Positions 32,188 through 44,578 of a stretch of DNA of 44,578 nt are shown here, one piece after another. The notes beneath the pieces were generated by a model, which saw only the letters and a list, made by a program, of their open reading frames with translations, had not been told where the DNA came from and did no database searches. Numbering within the stretch: position 1 is the first letter of the stretch; each line of letters begins with the position of its first letter. The stretch comes from Pleurobrachia bachei (lineage: Eukaryota > Ctenophora > Tentaculata > Cydippida > Pleurobrachiidae). The DNA is taken from the NCBI GenBank assembly GCA_000695325.1, contig AVPN01000595.1, forward strand, positions 1 to 44,578, in the 5' to 3' direction. Position numbers and translations under genes: made by a program.

Positions 32188-32335
32188 AAATTTCGTGTAA
32201 GTTTCGTTCTTTTAATCACAATTCAATGTGTTATTGCCCATTCCTGAACCCCGACCCCGACGAAAATCATATTATCCCCTCTGCACTGATTACGAAAGGT
32301 TTCCCCATTACCCCATCTTCCTGTGTTAGGGTACA
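32188..32335 (+). promoter_or_regulatory. Short MSH5-CPEB intercistronic region with acceptor site
   Basis: Only 148 nt separate the MSH5 stop from the next same-strand start. There is no AATAAA in this region. It ends in a pyrimidine-rich stretch and CCTGTGTTAG|GGTACAATG. This spacing and acceptor resemble operon junctions resolved by spliced-leader trans-splicing. A 5' UTR intron spanning upstream sequence is an alternative. Confidence 0.4.
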
Positions 32336-34344
32336 ATGATTTACCCCCCGACATCCGAGGAAACGTTCTCTATCGGAGAGGAAGTCCTGGCGAAATGTGG
32401 TGATGCCTTTTACCGATCTATTGTCATCAGCATCATGAGCAGTGGTAAGAAAATAAACTTTATTCAGAGAATCAGTGATTCTTACTGTATCTCGCAGATT
32501 CTTTTACTGGATCGATCCCACTTATAATAGAGTTTTGTAGGATGAAATTTTTGTTTTTGCGAATATAATTGATCTCCAATCTCCAAACAGACCTGTACGA
32601 AGTGCGATTGATTGACCACAACAGAGTGCAAAAAGTATCCAAGGCTAACTACCAGATCAAAAAGGTAAGGAACAAAAAATGTACAATAATTCAGGCTTTC
32701 GTGATTAGTTCTAAGACTTACTAGTTCCTCATTAGTCATTAATTAACTAATAATTAATTAATTAACTAAACTCACTTTCAGTTTGGATCAACAGCACCAC
32801 CAGTTCCAATCCCCGATAAATCCCCAAAACAGTGGAATAACTTCACTGCCGACTCTACTTCCTTCTTCCAAAACAATGCCACCAAACAATCTGGCACAAC
32901 ACCCCTGAAATCTCACCTCTTCAGGTCTCCCCGGCTGTTCAAAACCTCCCCTCGGCCGCTTTACAACGGTATCCGAAACGGGAAGCCCAGCCCGATTATG
33001 ACCATGGCGAATGTCAGCCCGGGCATTCTCAACAGCCCCGGAATGCTCGCCAGTCCTAGCCTCATTGCAATCAAGGACAACCTAGACCAGATCATGGGGG
33101 ATTGTTTTGATAGTTATGAGAGAGCCCCAAGTGCAACTCCCAGGAATTTCCCCCTGACACCAGGCAACAATAAGGGGTTCACATCGTTCTTTTTTCCACC
33201 CGTACCCTCCCCTCTGTTGAGCGATCGGATTCAAAATCCTGGTAATATTAGCCCAACGATGAAAGACCCCTACACGGCGGTATCAATGGAGCCACTTCTG
33301 AATGAGTCCCGTCCTTACAGCATGGCACCATCCCATAGACATTTCTTTCCAAAAGCAGCCGCAGCGTCATTCCCCCGTGCCAGCTACTCTCACTTTTTCT
33401 GTGCGAACACGGTACCAACCCAAGATCGTAGCCCCGATCGCATTTCTCCCACAAGGCCTTCTTCAACGAGCTCCGCGGCAGCTGTAGCCACCGATGCTCT
33501 GAACAGTTATCATGACATCCCAACATGGACTGGTCGCCTCCCTCCCAAGAACAACATCGACACAAAGTACTCACGGAAAGTCTTTCTTGGTGGAGTCCCC
33601 TGGGATATTACTAACGATGATCTGCAGAAAAAGTTCAACGAGTTTGGATCTCTACAAATCGAGTGGCCGCCCACCAAAAACGGCCAAAAACCCAAGGGAT
33701 TTGTCTACATCGTGTTCGATGAGCACTGTTCTGTCAACAGGCTACTGGAGCATTGCTGCTGGTCAGCCCGGTACTTCCGGCACCACATTGACGATGGAAC
33801 GGTCTTTAAATCTCATGTCCGATCTGGCAAAATGCCAAACAAGGAAATCCAAGTAGTTCCGTGGAACATTAATGATAGTACCAAGGTTAACGGTCCCCAA
33901 GACAAGGTCAACATGAAGAACCAAGTGTTTATAGGGGGTCTACATGGAATGTTCACTGCAACATTCATCAGTAAAGTGATGAATGATATTTTTGGTAATG
34001 TGGTCTACGTGGAGATCGATACGGACAAGTATAAGTACCCGCTAGGATCCGGGAGGGTGAATTTCTCGAGTGACTACAGCTACAAGCAGGCCATTCAGGC
34101 GAAATATGTCAAGATCCTCTGTCAAGTTCAGAAGATTGAGAAGAGGATTCAAATTGACCCATACATCCGTGAGAACGAATGTTGTAGTTTGTGCACCAGT
34201 AGGGAGGGACGGCGGGACAGCCCCGGGCCGATTGACTACTGTCGGGCCTGTCTGGAGTACTTCTGTAATGAGTGCTTCAACCGACACGCGTTACGACTTC
34301 AGGGGAAGCATGAGAGAGTCACCAGGCAGAGGCACGGGAAATAA
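32336..34344 (+). CDS. CPEB1-type RNA-binding protein with N-terminal Tudor-like domain
   Basis: Three exons: 32336-32444, 32591-32664 and 32782-34344, all with GTAAG-type donors and YAG acceptors and matching phases; 581 residues. Residues about 10-60 (IGEEVLAKCGDAFYR, then YEVRLIDHNRVQKVS) have the beta-barrel pattern of a Tudor domain, close in style to the PHF1/PHF19 type. A Ser/Pro-rich linker follows. RRM1 is at about 327 (KVFLGGVPWDIT, KGFVYIVF), RRM2 about 441 (VFIGGLHGMF, LGSGRVNF), and the ZZ module about 527-575 (CCSLC, YCRACLEYFCNECF). The RRM/ZZ part is closer to canonical CPEB1 than the array members are. Tudor domains bind methylated Arg or Lys; the combination could link CPEB to germ granules or chromatin, but binding residues cannot be judged here. 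Confidence 0.85.
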
Positions 34345-35832
34345 GTCACCCTATAACGCAAAACACTTCCGGGGGTTAAAGAATTGTAGAGTTAATATTT
34401 TTAAATAACTATAGTATAAAAGTAAAGAATCTGTTGTGTCGATCTACTTACAAATCTACACTTCCTTTATATTTGCACACTTTACAAGTCAAATCAAGAG
34501 ATAGTTTTTTAAGTCCAAGAAGAAAAAAAGATAAAGAAAATTAAAAACATCACCACTATAATAACACTAACATATTTGAGAACCGAAAATAATACTAATC
34601 ACTAAATTTACCTATACACACCTTTTAAGTATTTTCCCCTTGTTTTCTATCATTTATCGTGTGAAGATTTTTGAACGTTTTGGCCTTTTGTATTTTCCGT
34701 GTGTCGATATTTTTTCGATCTTCGGCGACTTTTCCAATTGCCCCCCGCAAATTTTTTATCGATCATCGGTTTTATTGTTTTCGTGGTGTGGTTTTGTTAG
34801 TTGAAGAAAGCATTATAAATGTTTACAGCAAATTGCTTTTTTGAGTTAAAATAAATTAAATAAGTATACATTTTCATATTTACACATATCATACACTATC
34901 TACACTATAATATTCGACATTATTATCGGTTATTATTTGTAACGTCTCCGAACAGTTTTGTTTTAGAACCATTTATGCATAGTACAACCAACATCAAGAA
35001 TACATACACATATTGTTATTCATAGTTTATCCTTATTATTATTTTTACTACATATTATGTATCACACATTTATAACTTATTAGTCATATTTTAACACATA
35101 TTATATCTATTACTCTCCATACTACTATTATAATGTATATCATATTATTATCATTATGTATTACAATTATTTATTTGTTACATATTATGTATTATTCTTA
35201 TCTATTTATAGTAAAAATACCAAAAATATATCTACATACTTGTATAAGATATCGTTTTATTGTCAAGTTTGGAAAAGTTTGTTTTGTCAATGATCGATTA
35301 GTCGAAGTGAGCATGTTTTTTAGTTGAGAATAAAAAAAATCTTATTAACGTGTTTTTGGAAGCAAGTTTTATATCCCATAGTTTTATGCACCCTAATTTA
35401 TAAAGTTAATTTATAAATTATATCAAATTTATAAACTGTAAATAACTTTATAGCATTAACTTGGGTGCCCTTATCTATAGTTATAACGTCTATTGGTGAT
35501 AGCCGTGGATGTAGTAAAAGGTGCTCAAAAAAATGAAATAGTTTCCCAAAAAGTTCTGAAGATCCCGTTTTGAGCAGCTTATACTGCGTATCCCTTGCAT
35601 GATATATCACAAATATATTTTTCCTAATTGTCTGTAGAAGTTATTTATCTGTGTTATACACCCTATACATAAAATATATTTATCTTTAAATGTCATACAA
35701 GGTTTTTCATCTTTTTCACAATTATTTAATTCACCTTGTTTTAATTCTGGCACGCTCTTCTAAAACAATCCCCCTGTCCCTGAACCGTTTCAATAACCTC
35801 CTATTTCAACATATTAGCTCGTAAAAAGTAAA
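34345..35832. other. AT-rich intergenic region, no gene recognised
   Basis: Long A/T-rich sequence with many short irregular repeats of ACATATTATGTATTA type (34900-35220). No ORF has recognisable domains, and the 70-codon minus frame at 35398-35610 is not supported by anything I can identify. The last 20 nt before SYCP3 include an acceptor-like CAACATATTAG. Confidence 0.55.
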
Positions 35833-36242
35833 ATGCCTGGCGGAAAGAAGCGAACTGCTGAAGAAAAAGAAGACGTTACCAAGAGATTAAAAGATGACGT
35901 GACACGAGACGAACCTGATATTTTGGTAAGTATGTAAGCAGTTAGCAATTCGTATAATTGATAAAGAGACAAAGGTTTTCTCAGCCCATTCGCTATTTCG
36001 CTACGTCAGATCAGGGTCCGATTATTCTTTGAAATGAAGGGGAAATGAACTAAAACACTTCTCTGACAGGGATCTCAGGAGGGTGGAGATGCCTCCGATC
36101 AAATGACAAGTTTTATGAGAATGTTCCAAAACTCTGTTTCCCAGCGGACAGACTCAAGGAAGCGACACTCTGAACAGTTCTTCAATGCAAGCATCAAAGT
36201 GAGCAGCAAGAAGTTAGATGAGGTCGCAAAACAAGGTAATTG

Positions 36243-36289
<47 letters not shown>

Positions 36290-37208
36290 GACAGACTTCC
36301 CAAAACCCACTATAATAAACTAGTTACTTCCACTCAACAGGTTCCCAGAAAAACAAGTTATTTGAGAAATATCAATCCGAGATGTCGGCTATAATTCACA
36401 GTTTTGAGACTTCTATTCGCAAAGACAGACTTCCCAAAACCCACTATAATAAACTAGTTACTTCCACTCAACAGGTTCCCAGAAAAACAAGTTATTTGAG
36501 AAATATCAATCCGAGATGTCGGCTATAATTCACAGTTTTGAGGGGGAGGTTGAAAAGGGCCGGGAGGCAGAAGAGAAATTTGCTGCCACCCTTCGTCAAC
36601 ACCAGAAGTTTTTTGTGACCCAACGCGTGAATCAGGTATAGAGAGATAGACATTAGGCAGATCGAGATAGAGAATAGGGATAGGGAGACTGGGAGACGGA
36701 GAGAAAATATGACCCTAAATCCTGTCTACCAACTGTCTCCCCAGGCCAAGATTCTAAGCGACATGAAGACCTTGTTGAAACAGTTCAACAGTGCATGGGA
36801 ACAGATGGATACCGCTCACTCAGCGCTTCATGGGGACGCAACGGTAAGTTGGATAGTTGGATATAATCTGTTCTTTCTAAAAATCTAAGGAACACTGAAG
36901 TGGGCCACTGATAGTATAGCAGTCTGAGATAAGTTGCTTTCTGTTTGGTTCTTTGTAGACATTTGGTTGATCGCCTCATGTAACATGTTTGATTGTCATA
37001 GTTTTTGTTATTCTCTCTGGGCTGTCCAAATGAACTAGACGGTTCCTCAATTTTAGATGTTGACTAACACCTGCTAAAACCTCTCACCCAGTCTGACCTG
37101 AAGAAGGAACTAGCTTTGCTCCAAAAGAAGTACTTGATGGAGTCCCAAAATACCCAACTAGCCAAGATGAAACAAAACATGCAACATTTACTATCCACCA
37201 CTTTTTGA
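35833..37208 (+). CDS. SYCP3: Synaptonemal complex protein 3 (Cor1/XLR/SYCP3 family)
   Basis: Five exons: 35833-35925, 36070-36235, 36475-36635, 36745-36843 and 37092-37208, all with GT..AG introns and compatible phases; 211 residues versus 236 in human. An acidic/basic N-terminus (MPGGKKRTAEEKE) precedes a long alpha-helical Cor1 region with heptad-like spacing. The C-terminal stretch LKKELALLQKKYLMES then QNMQHLLSTTF matches the family signature of SYCP3, including the short hydrophobic tail used for filament assembly. SYCP3 forms fibres along meiotic chromosome axes. Exon 3 and its upstream intron end are partly duplicated (36289-36408 and 36423-36542); only the second copy is complete and leads in frame to exon 4. 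The ATG is 15 nt after an acceptor-like ATATTAG. Confidence 0.88.
36248..36289. repeat. (CT)n microsatellite in SYCP3 intron 2
   Basis: About 20 CT units ending in CTCTCTCTAG, directly abutting the first copy of the duplicated exon-3 segment. The pyrimidine tract plus AG could itself act as a cryptic acceptor. Confidence 0.9.
36289..36542 (+). repeat. Tandem duplication of SYCP3 intron end plus exon 3 start
   Basis: Two apparently identical 120-bp copies, 36289-36408 and 36423-36542, are separated by 14 bp. Each holds the intron end, the CTCAACAG acceptor and the first part of exon 3. Splicing to the first acceptor would read through the 14-bp spacer and reach an in-frame TAA in the second copy, and the first copy has no donor. 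It is therefore a decoy unless regulated. Confidence 0.85.
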
Positions 37209-37633
37209 GAGACTATCAAGTGAAATTTAGACTATTGGCCATGTCACTTTCTCTCTTTGTTTCGAAGCGTTGTGCTGTCACCGGGACAAAAAGAGATACC
37301 ATTGAATCATTTGTAAGAGAAAGAGAGTGATCATCAAAATATATTTTAGTTTATGTTGAATTATTGTTGTAAATTAACTTTTGTGTTTGCTAAAAAATGT
37401 ATATTATTTACCTCTTTTCAAATAACTCAACCCACCCAACCATTCCTTCCAACAACTTTTAAAATCTCGGTTTACCGAAAAGGTCCCCCTAATTTAGATT
37501 TTATTGATATTTTACCTCTAACCCTTATTTAACCCTATTTTACAACCTCTAAACCCTATTTTACCTCAGCTCTAAACCCTATTTTATCCCTAAACCCTCA
37601 TTAAGCCCTCATTACATAACATCTGGTTATAGG
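37209..37633. other. SYCP3-DYNLT spacer with telomere-like repeats
   Basis: The 3' end holds about three degenerate copies of CTAAACCCTATTTTA (37510-37610), telomere-like in composition, then GGTTATAG one base before the next start codon. TTTTAT at 37499-37504 resembles a cytoplasmic polyadenylation element but lies about 290 nt past the SYCP3 stop. No gene is seen. Confidence 0.5.
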
Positions 37634-41023
<3,390 letters not shown>

Positions 41024-41169
41024 GGATCACTTATAGCCGCTATTTGAATATCTTGGGTCGCTCCTGATCTCTCTTGAAGAAAGGTTAGGAATTTCTCAGT
41101 AATAATATGAACACTGAATCAGTGGTGAATTAAAGGACATACAACCTGTTTTGGGGGTTTGAAATGTCA

Positions 41170-42383
41170 TGGAAATGAAAAAAGGAACACATTTCTGTTT
41201 TATATATTTCACTCTGTACTGTATAAACTGCTGCCATTCCGTTTTTACAAAACACGTTTCTCAATTTTTGTTCAATATTCAATTGGAAGAGTAAAAAACT
41301 TTCTTTTCTCTGGGTAAATTTCCCTGTTAAGTTACACTGTCCCCATACCAGTGAACATGGGACATTTTAACCTTTTAATCAATAACAAAACAAAATACTC
41401 TCTCAATTGACTGTCATTATATCCAAGAAAATACATCAAACGGGTGCAAATTGCATTTATTTGCGCCCTTAATAATACCACCTATAAAATGACCAGCTAC
41501 ATGACAACCAACAGCTACCTACTGACAATCGGTTGATTCTCACCAGCTGTACTGCCTCGGCCCTTCTTAAACTCATTTATCAGGTTGGGTATGGCCAATA
41601 TAATCAAAATCCAGCACACAGCTATAAGAATAAATGATGGCCAATACACAATGGGGTCACAATAGTTCGGGTTGACCGCTTTTGGTCCTTTCCACCCCTT
41701 AATTGGTGATTCCAGGTAGGGTTTTGTAGTTTCAACTCTCTTCAAGGACCAAGTTACCCAGAGTGTAGCCGCTAGAAGGAAAGAGAAAAACCCGACAAAG
41801 ATTACCGCAACGGCAATTTGGCCTAGAACCTCGATTTTAAAGAGGTAGTGCAAGAAGGCCAGAGCTAGAATTACCACCCCCATTGCTATCATAAATATAG
41901 GAATCCCCATGCTCACAGGACACTGGTCTAGCTTTGCAATCCCAATTGTTATCAGAGCAATTGGCAGAAGGGCATAGAATGCAACGCCAATGATTTTATT
42001 TCCACATGACTCTTCTTCAGGTCCCTCTGAATTAGGATCTGTCCGCGTGGAATCGTCATCCTTCTCTTTTGGAGATGGTGATGGTGATCTAGATGGGGAG
42101 CTTTCTGTGACCATGGTCTGGGGCGTATCAATCATGACATGATAATATCAGAGAGAGACAAGTACACTGCAGCTGGAATCACATATTGTGAAAAGTCTCC
42201 TGTATGGACTGTATTATATGAGCGGTGGTTCACTGGTAATGATGGGAAGAGATATATGGGTGTCAATTGTCACCAGAAAATACGGAAACTTATGTGTGAA
42301 TTTCTTATCTGGCTGGTCACTTCCGTCCAGTTGACAAAATATCCTAACACGCATGGGGGAATGAACTCACTAAGATATGATGT
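41170..42383. repeat. Segmental duplication containing TMEM272-like gene, first copy
   Basis: The block is closely similar to 42596-43801, from AAAAAAGGAACACATTTCTG through the gene to CTCACTAAGATATGAT. The second copy has diverged mildly and has a rearranged gene 5' end. The LINE fragment fills the gap between the two blocks. Confidence 0.8.
41515..42135 (-). CDS. Four-pass membrane protein, TMEM272-like
   Basis: 206 residues. A Ser/Pro/acidic cytoplasmic N-terminus (SPSRSPSPSPKEK) precedes four hydrophobic segments at about 47-66, 77-101, 106-130 and about 163-186. The LDQCPVSMGIPIFM motif between segments 1 and 2 and the overall layout resemble TMEM272-like proteins, an uncharacterised animal family expanded in invertebrates. 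The family's function is unknown to me. The start at 42135 is the first Met of the open frame. Unlike the other genes here, no acceptor-like site directly precedes it. A near-copy follows at 42939-43514. Confidence 0.75.
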   Translation of the reverse strand: MIDTPQTMVTESSPSRSPSPSPKEKDDDSTRTDPNSEGPEEESCGNKIIGVAFYALLPIALITIGIAKLDQCPVSMGIPIFMIAMGVVILALAFLHYLFKIEVLGQIAVAVIFVGFFSFLLAATLWVTWSLKRVETTKPYLESPIKGWKGPKAVNPNYCDPIVYWPSFILIAVCWILIILAIPNLINEFKKGRGSTAGENQPIVSR

Positions 42384-42599
42384 GGAATGCTTCTAAAGAA
42401 TCTGTGGCAGGTTAACCGATGTTTGGATAAACAGACCAAGTTACTTTTGGTGAAGCAACTCATCATCTCGAGACTTGATTACTGTAATGTACTTTACGCT
42501 GGCTTACCAAAGAAACTCCTGGACAGCTTGCAACGGGTTCTGAACTCATGTGTCAGATTTGTGTATGGCCTGTATGGTCACCAAGAGAGTTATATATGA
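42369..42599 (+). mobile_element. Non-LTR retrotransposon (LINE) reverse-transcriptase fragment
   Basis: An open frame of about 71 codons contains LIISRLDYCNVLYAGLPKKL and LQRVLNSCVRFVYG. This is the typical C-terminal end of CR1/Jockey-type LINE reverse transcriptases, just after the polymerase domain. Both ends are cut by the flanking duplicated blocks, so it is a dead fragment. It sits exactly at the boundary of the TMEM272-like duplication. Confidence 0.8.
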
Positions 42600-42938
42600 A
42601 AAAAGGAACACATTTCTGTTTTATATATTTCACTCTGTACTGTATGCTGCCATTCCGTTTTTACAAAATCAGTTTCCCACATTTTGTTCAATATTCAATT
42701 GGAAGAGTAAAAAACTTTCTTTTCTCTGGGTAAATTTCCCTGTATATATCATACAGTTGTAAAATTACACTGTCACCCAAACATGGGTCATGGGGACATT
42801 TTAACCTTTCAATCAATAACAAAAACAAAAATACTCTCTCAATTGACTGCCATTATATCCAAGAAGATACAGCAAGCGAGCTGGGTGCAAATTGCATTTA
42901 TTTGAGCTCAACATAATAATAGCACATGTCATGACCAG

Positions 42939-43514
42939 CTACCTACTGACAATCGGCTGGTTCTCCCCAGCTGTACTGCCTCCCTTTTTAAACTCATTTA
43001 TCAGATTGGGTATGGCCAATATTATCAAAATCCAGCACACAGCTATAAGAATAAATGACGGCCAATACACAATGGGGTCACAATAGTTCGGATTGACCGC
43101 TTTTGGTCCTTTCCAGCCCTTAATGGGTGATTCCAGGTAGGGTTTTGTAGTTTCAACCCTCTTCAAGGACCACGTTACCCATAGGGTGGCCGCTAGAAGG
43201 AATGAGAAAAACCCAACAAAGATCACCGCCACCGCAATTTGGCCTAGAACCTCGATTTTAAACAGGTAATGTAGGAAGGCCAGAGCTAGAATTACTACCC
43301 CCATAGCTATCATGAATATAGGAATTCCCATGCTCACAGGACACTGATCTAGCTTTGCAATCCCAATTGTTATCAGAGCAATTGGAAGAAGCGCATAGAA
43401 AGCTACGCCTATGATTTTATTTCCACATGACTCTTCATCAGGTCCCACTGAATTAGGATCTGTCCGCGTGGAATCCTCATCCTTTTCTTTTACTGATGGT
43501 GATGGAGATCTAGA
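42939..43514 (-). pseudogene. TMEM272-like copy lacking its start codon
   Basis: Residues from SRSPSPSVKEKDEDS to the stop match the first copy closely: all four membrane segments are kept, with a two-residue loss near the end (KKGGSTAG versus KKGRGSTAG). Upstream of 43514 the sequence differs from the first copy. The in-frame extension has no ATG before a stop, so the first 11 or so codons including Met are lost. An out-of-frame ATG occurs nearby. It may be transcribed with an alternative exon, but as it stands it is 5'-truncated. Confidence 0.65.
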
Positions 43515-43801
43515 CCCCCTCGAAAGACACTGGTACCAGACCCCGCATAGTTAGTACTGTACTATATATCAGAGAGAGACAAGTACACTGCAGCTGGAAT
43601 CACATATTGTGAAAAGTCTCCTGTATGGACTGTATTATATGAGCGGTGGTTCACTGGTAATGATGGGAAGAGATATATGGGTGTCAATTGTCACCAGAAA
43701 ATACGGAAACTTATGTGTGAATTTCTTATCTGGCTGGTCACTTCCGTCCAGTTGACAAAATATCCTAACACGCATGGGGGAATGAACTCACTAAGATATG
43801 A

Positions 43802-44034
43802 TAATTATGAACAATCGTTGTACAATCTCAACGTACGGTCCAGTGTGTGTAATGTACACCCGAGAGTGTACAATATTGTACACGAACTCTCTCTCTCTCT
43901 CTCTCACACCCATCTGCATCTCTTGATTGGCGGGAGTTGAGTGTGCGCGTGTACACGATTCCGCGCAGGAAATCCAATCAAAGTGGTATCGCGCCCTACA
44001 TTTTAGGAATCACGGACCACACGTGTGTCACAAC
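43802..44034. other. Short intergenic stretch with CT tract
   Basis: It contains several TGTAC/GTACA repeats (43818-43885), which could pair as short hairpins, and a CT tract at about 43887-43905. No gene is seen. Confidence 0.5.
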
Positions 44035-44360
44035 TTTCGATTTGCCTCATACGGCGTCTAGACGGTGTAGCAACGCTGTCTAGAGGGGTTTTAATGAAAT
44101 CCAGTAAAAACGATATAAAATCGCTTGAGACGGAGAAAAACGTGCTTGATCAAGCTTGAGACGACGTCAAAAAATAAAAATTGTACTGAGTTACAGACGG
44201 GGTTTCAAAGTCCATCTCAACTTCTGATTTCAACTTTGAAACGATACCGTCTAGACATCGTGACGGTACAGTCTAGACAGTGTCCAACAACGCAACAATG
44301 TCTGATACCGTCTATAACCCGTTGCTACACCGTCTAGACGCCGTATGCGGCAAATCGAAA
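44035..44360. mobile_element. MITE with 41-bp terminal inverted repeats
   Basis: 44035-44075 and 44320-44360 are inverted copies with one mismatch, beginning TTTCGATTTGCC and containing the palindrome CGTCTAGACG. The 326-bp element carries further GTCTAGAC or TGTCTAGA motifs inside (for example 44082, 44250 and 44271). There is no ORF for a transposase. Flanking target duplication is not clear. Confidence 0.75.
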
Positions 44361-44578
44361 ATTGCCCCAATTGGGGAGGTAAGGGGACACCGCTGAATCA
44401 GTGAAAAGACAGAAACTCTTAAACCTCTCCCTGGATATTCGACCAACTGATATACAGTGGGGGTAATAAGAACCTAAACAGAAAATATTCAAGAGTCTGT
44501 CACAATTTGTTGAGTAAGAGGTCAAGTCACGATGTAGGGGAGACTTGACCCATATGGAACACTTGCCCAAATGGAATT
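44361..44578. other. Right edge, nothing recognised
   Basis: It starts with a small palindrome (CCCCAATTGGGG). No ORF or RNA gene with support. Confidence 0.5.

Overview
The window looks like the genome of an invertebrate animal. Genes have short spliceosomal introns with GT..AG borders, and the products are animal families: CPEB1-type RNA-binding proteins, the meiotic proteins MSH5 and SYCP3, a Tctex1-type dynein light chain, C2H2 zinc-finger and F-box/LRR proteins, and TMEM272-like membrane proteins. Keeping SYCP3 and carrying many CPEB1-type paralogues argues against insects and nematodes. A ctenophore, cnidarian or other early-branching or spiralian animal would fit, but I cannot fix the taxon. 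Exon borders below are read from splice consensus and reading frame only.

Layout. 1-10945, minus strand: a tandem family of C2H2 zinc-finger and F-box/LRR genes (copies A-E). Copies B-E all carry lesions, one is hit by an inverted-repeat transposon, and copy C contains two exactly 50-bp blocks that are the unreversed complement of copy B. 12220-28600, plus strand: a tandem array of CPEB1-type genes. I call the paralogues a, a', b, c/b', c1, d/b'', c2, d and d'. Four (a, b, c1/c2 and d) look intact. Two are out-of-frame chimeras, one is frameshifted and one lacks its 5' end. 29571-32187: MSH5, with one apparent 1-nt frameshift. 32336-34344: a tenth CPEB1-type gene, spliced, whose N-terminus looks like a Tudor domain; it starts only 148 nt after MSH5. 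35833-37208: SYCP3 in five exons. 37634-41023: a six-exon Tctex1/DYNLT gene whose first intron holds 64 perfect copies of a 28-bp repeat. 41515-43514, minus strand: two TMEM272-like copies separated by a LINE fragment. 44035-44360: a small inverted-repeat transposon.

How the genes fit together. MSH5 stabilises meiotic crossover intermediates and SYCP3 builds chromosome axes. CPEB1 controls cytoplasmic polyadenylation in germ cells and, in mouse, is known to be needed for translation of synaptonemal-complex mRNAs. Their linkage here suggests a germline/meiosis neighbourhood in which the CPEB regulators expanded. Nearly every start codon is preceded within 0-25 nt by a 3' splice-acceptor-like sequence, which suggests spliced-leader trans-splicing, or else very short 5' UTR exons.

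Caution. There is a 136-bp gap of Ns, near-identical duplicates flank it, and single-base or two-base frameshifts recur in recent copies. Some damaged copies may therefore be assembly artefacts rather than pseudogenes.
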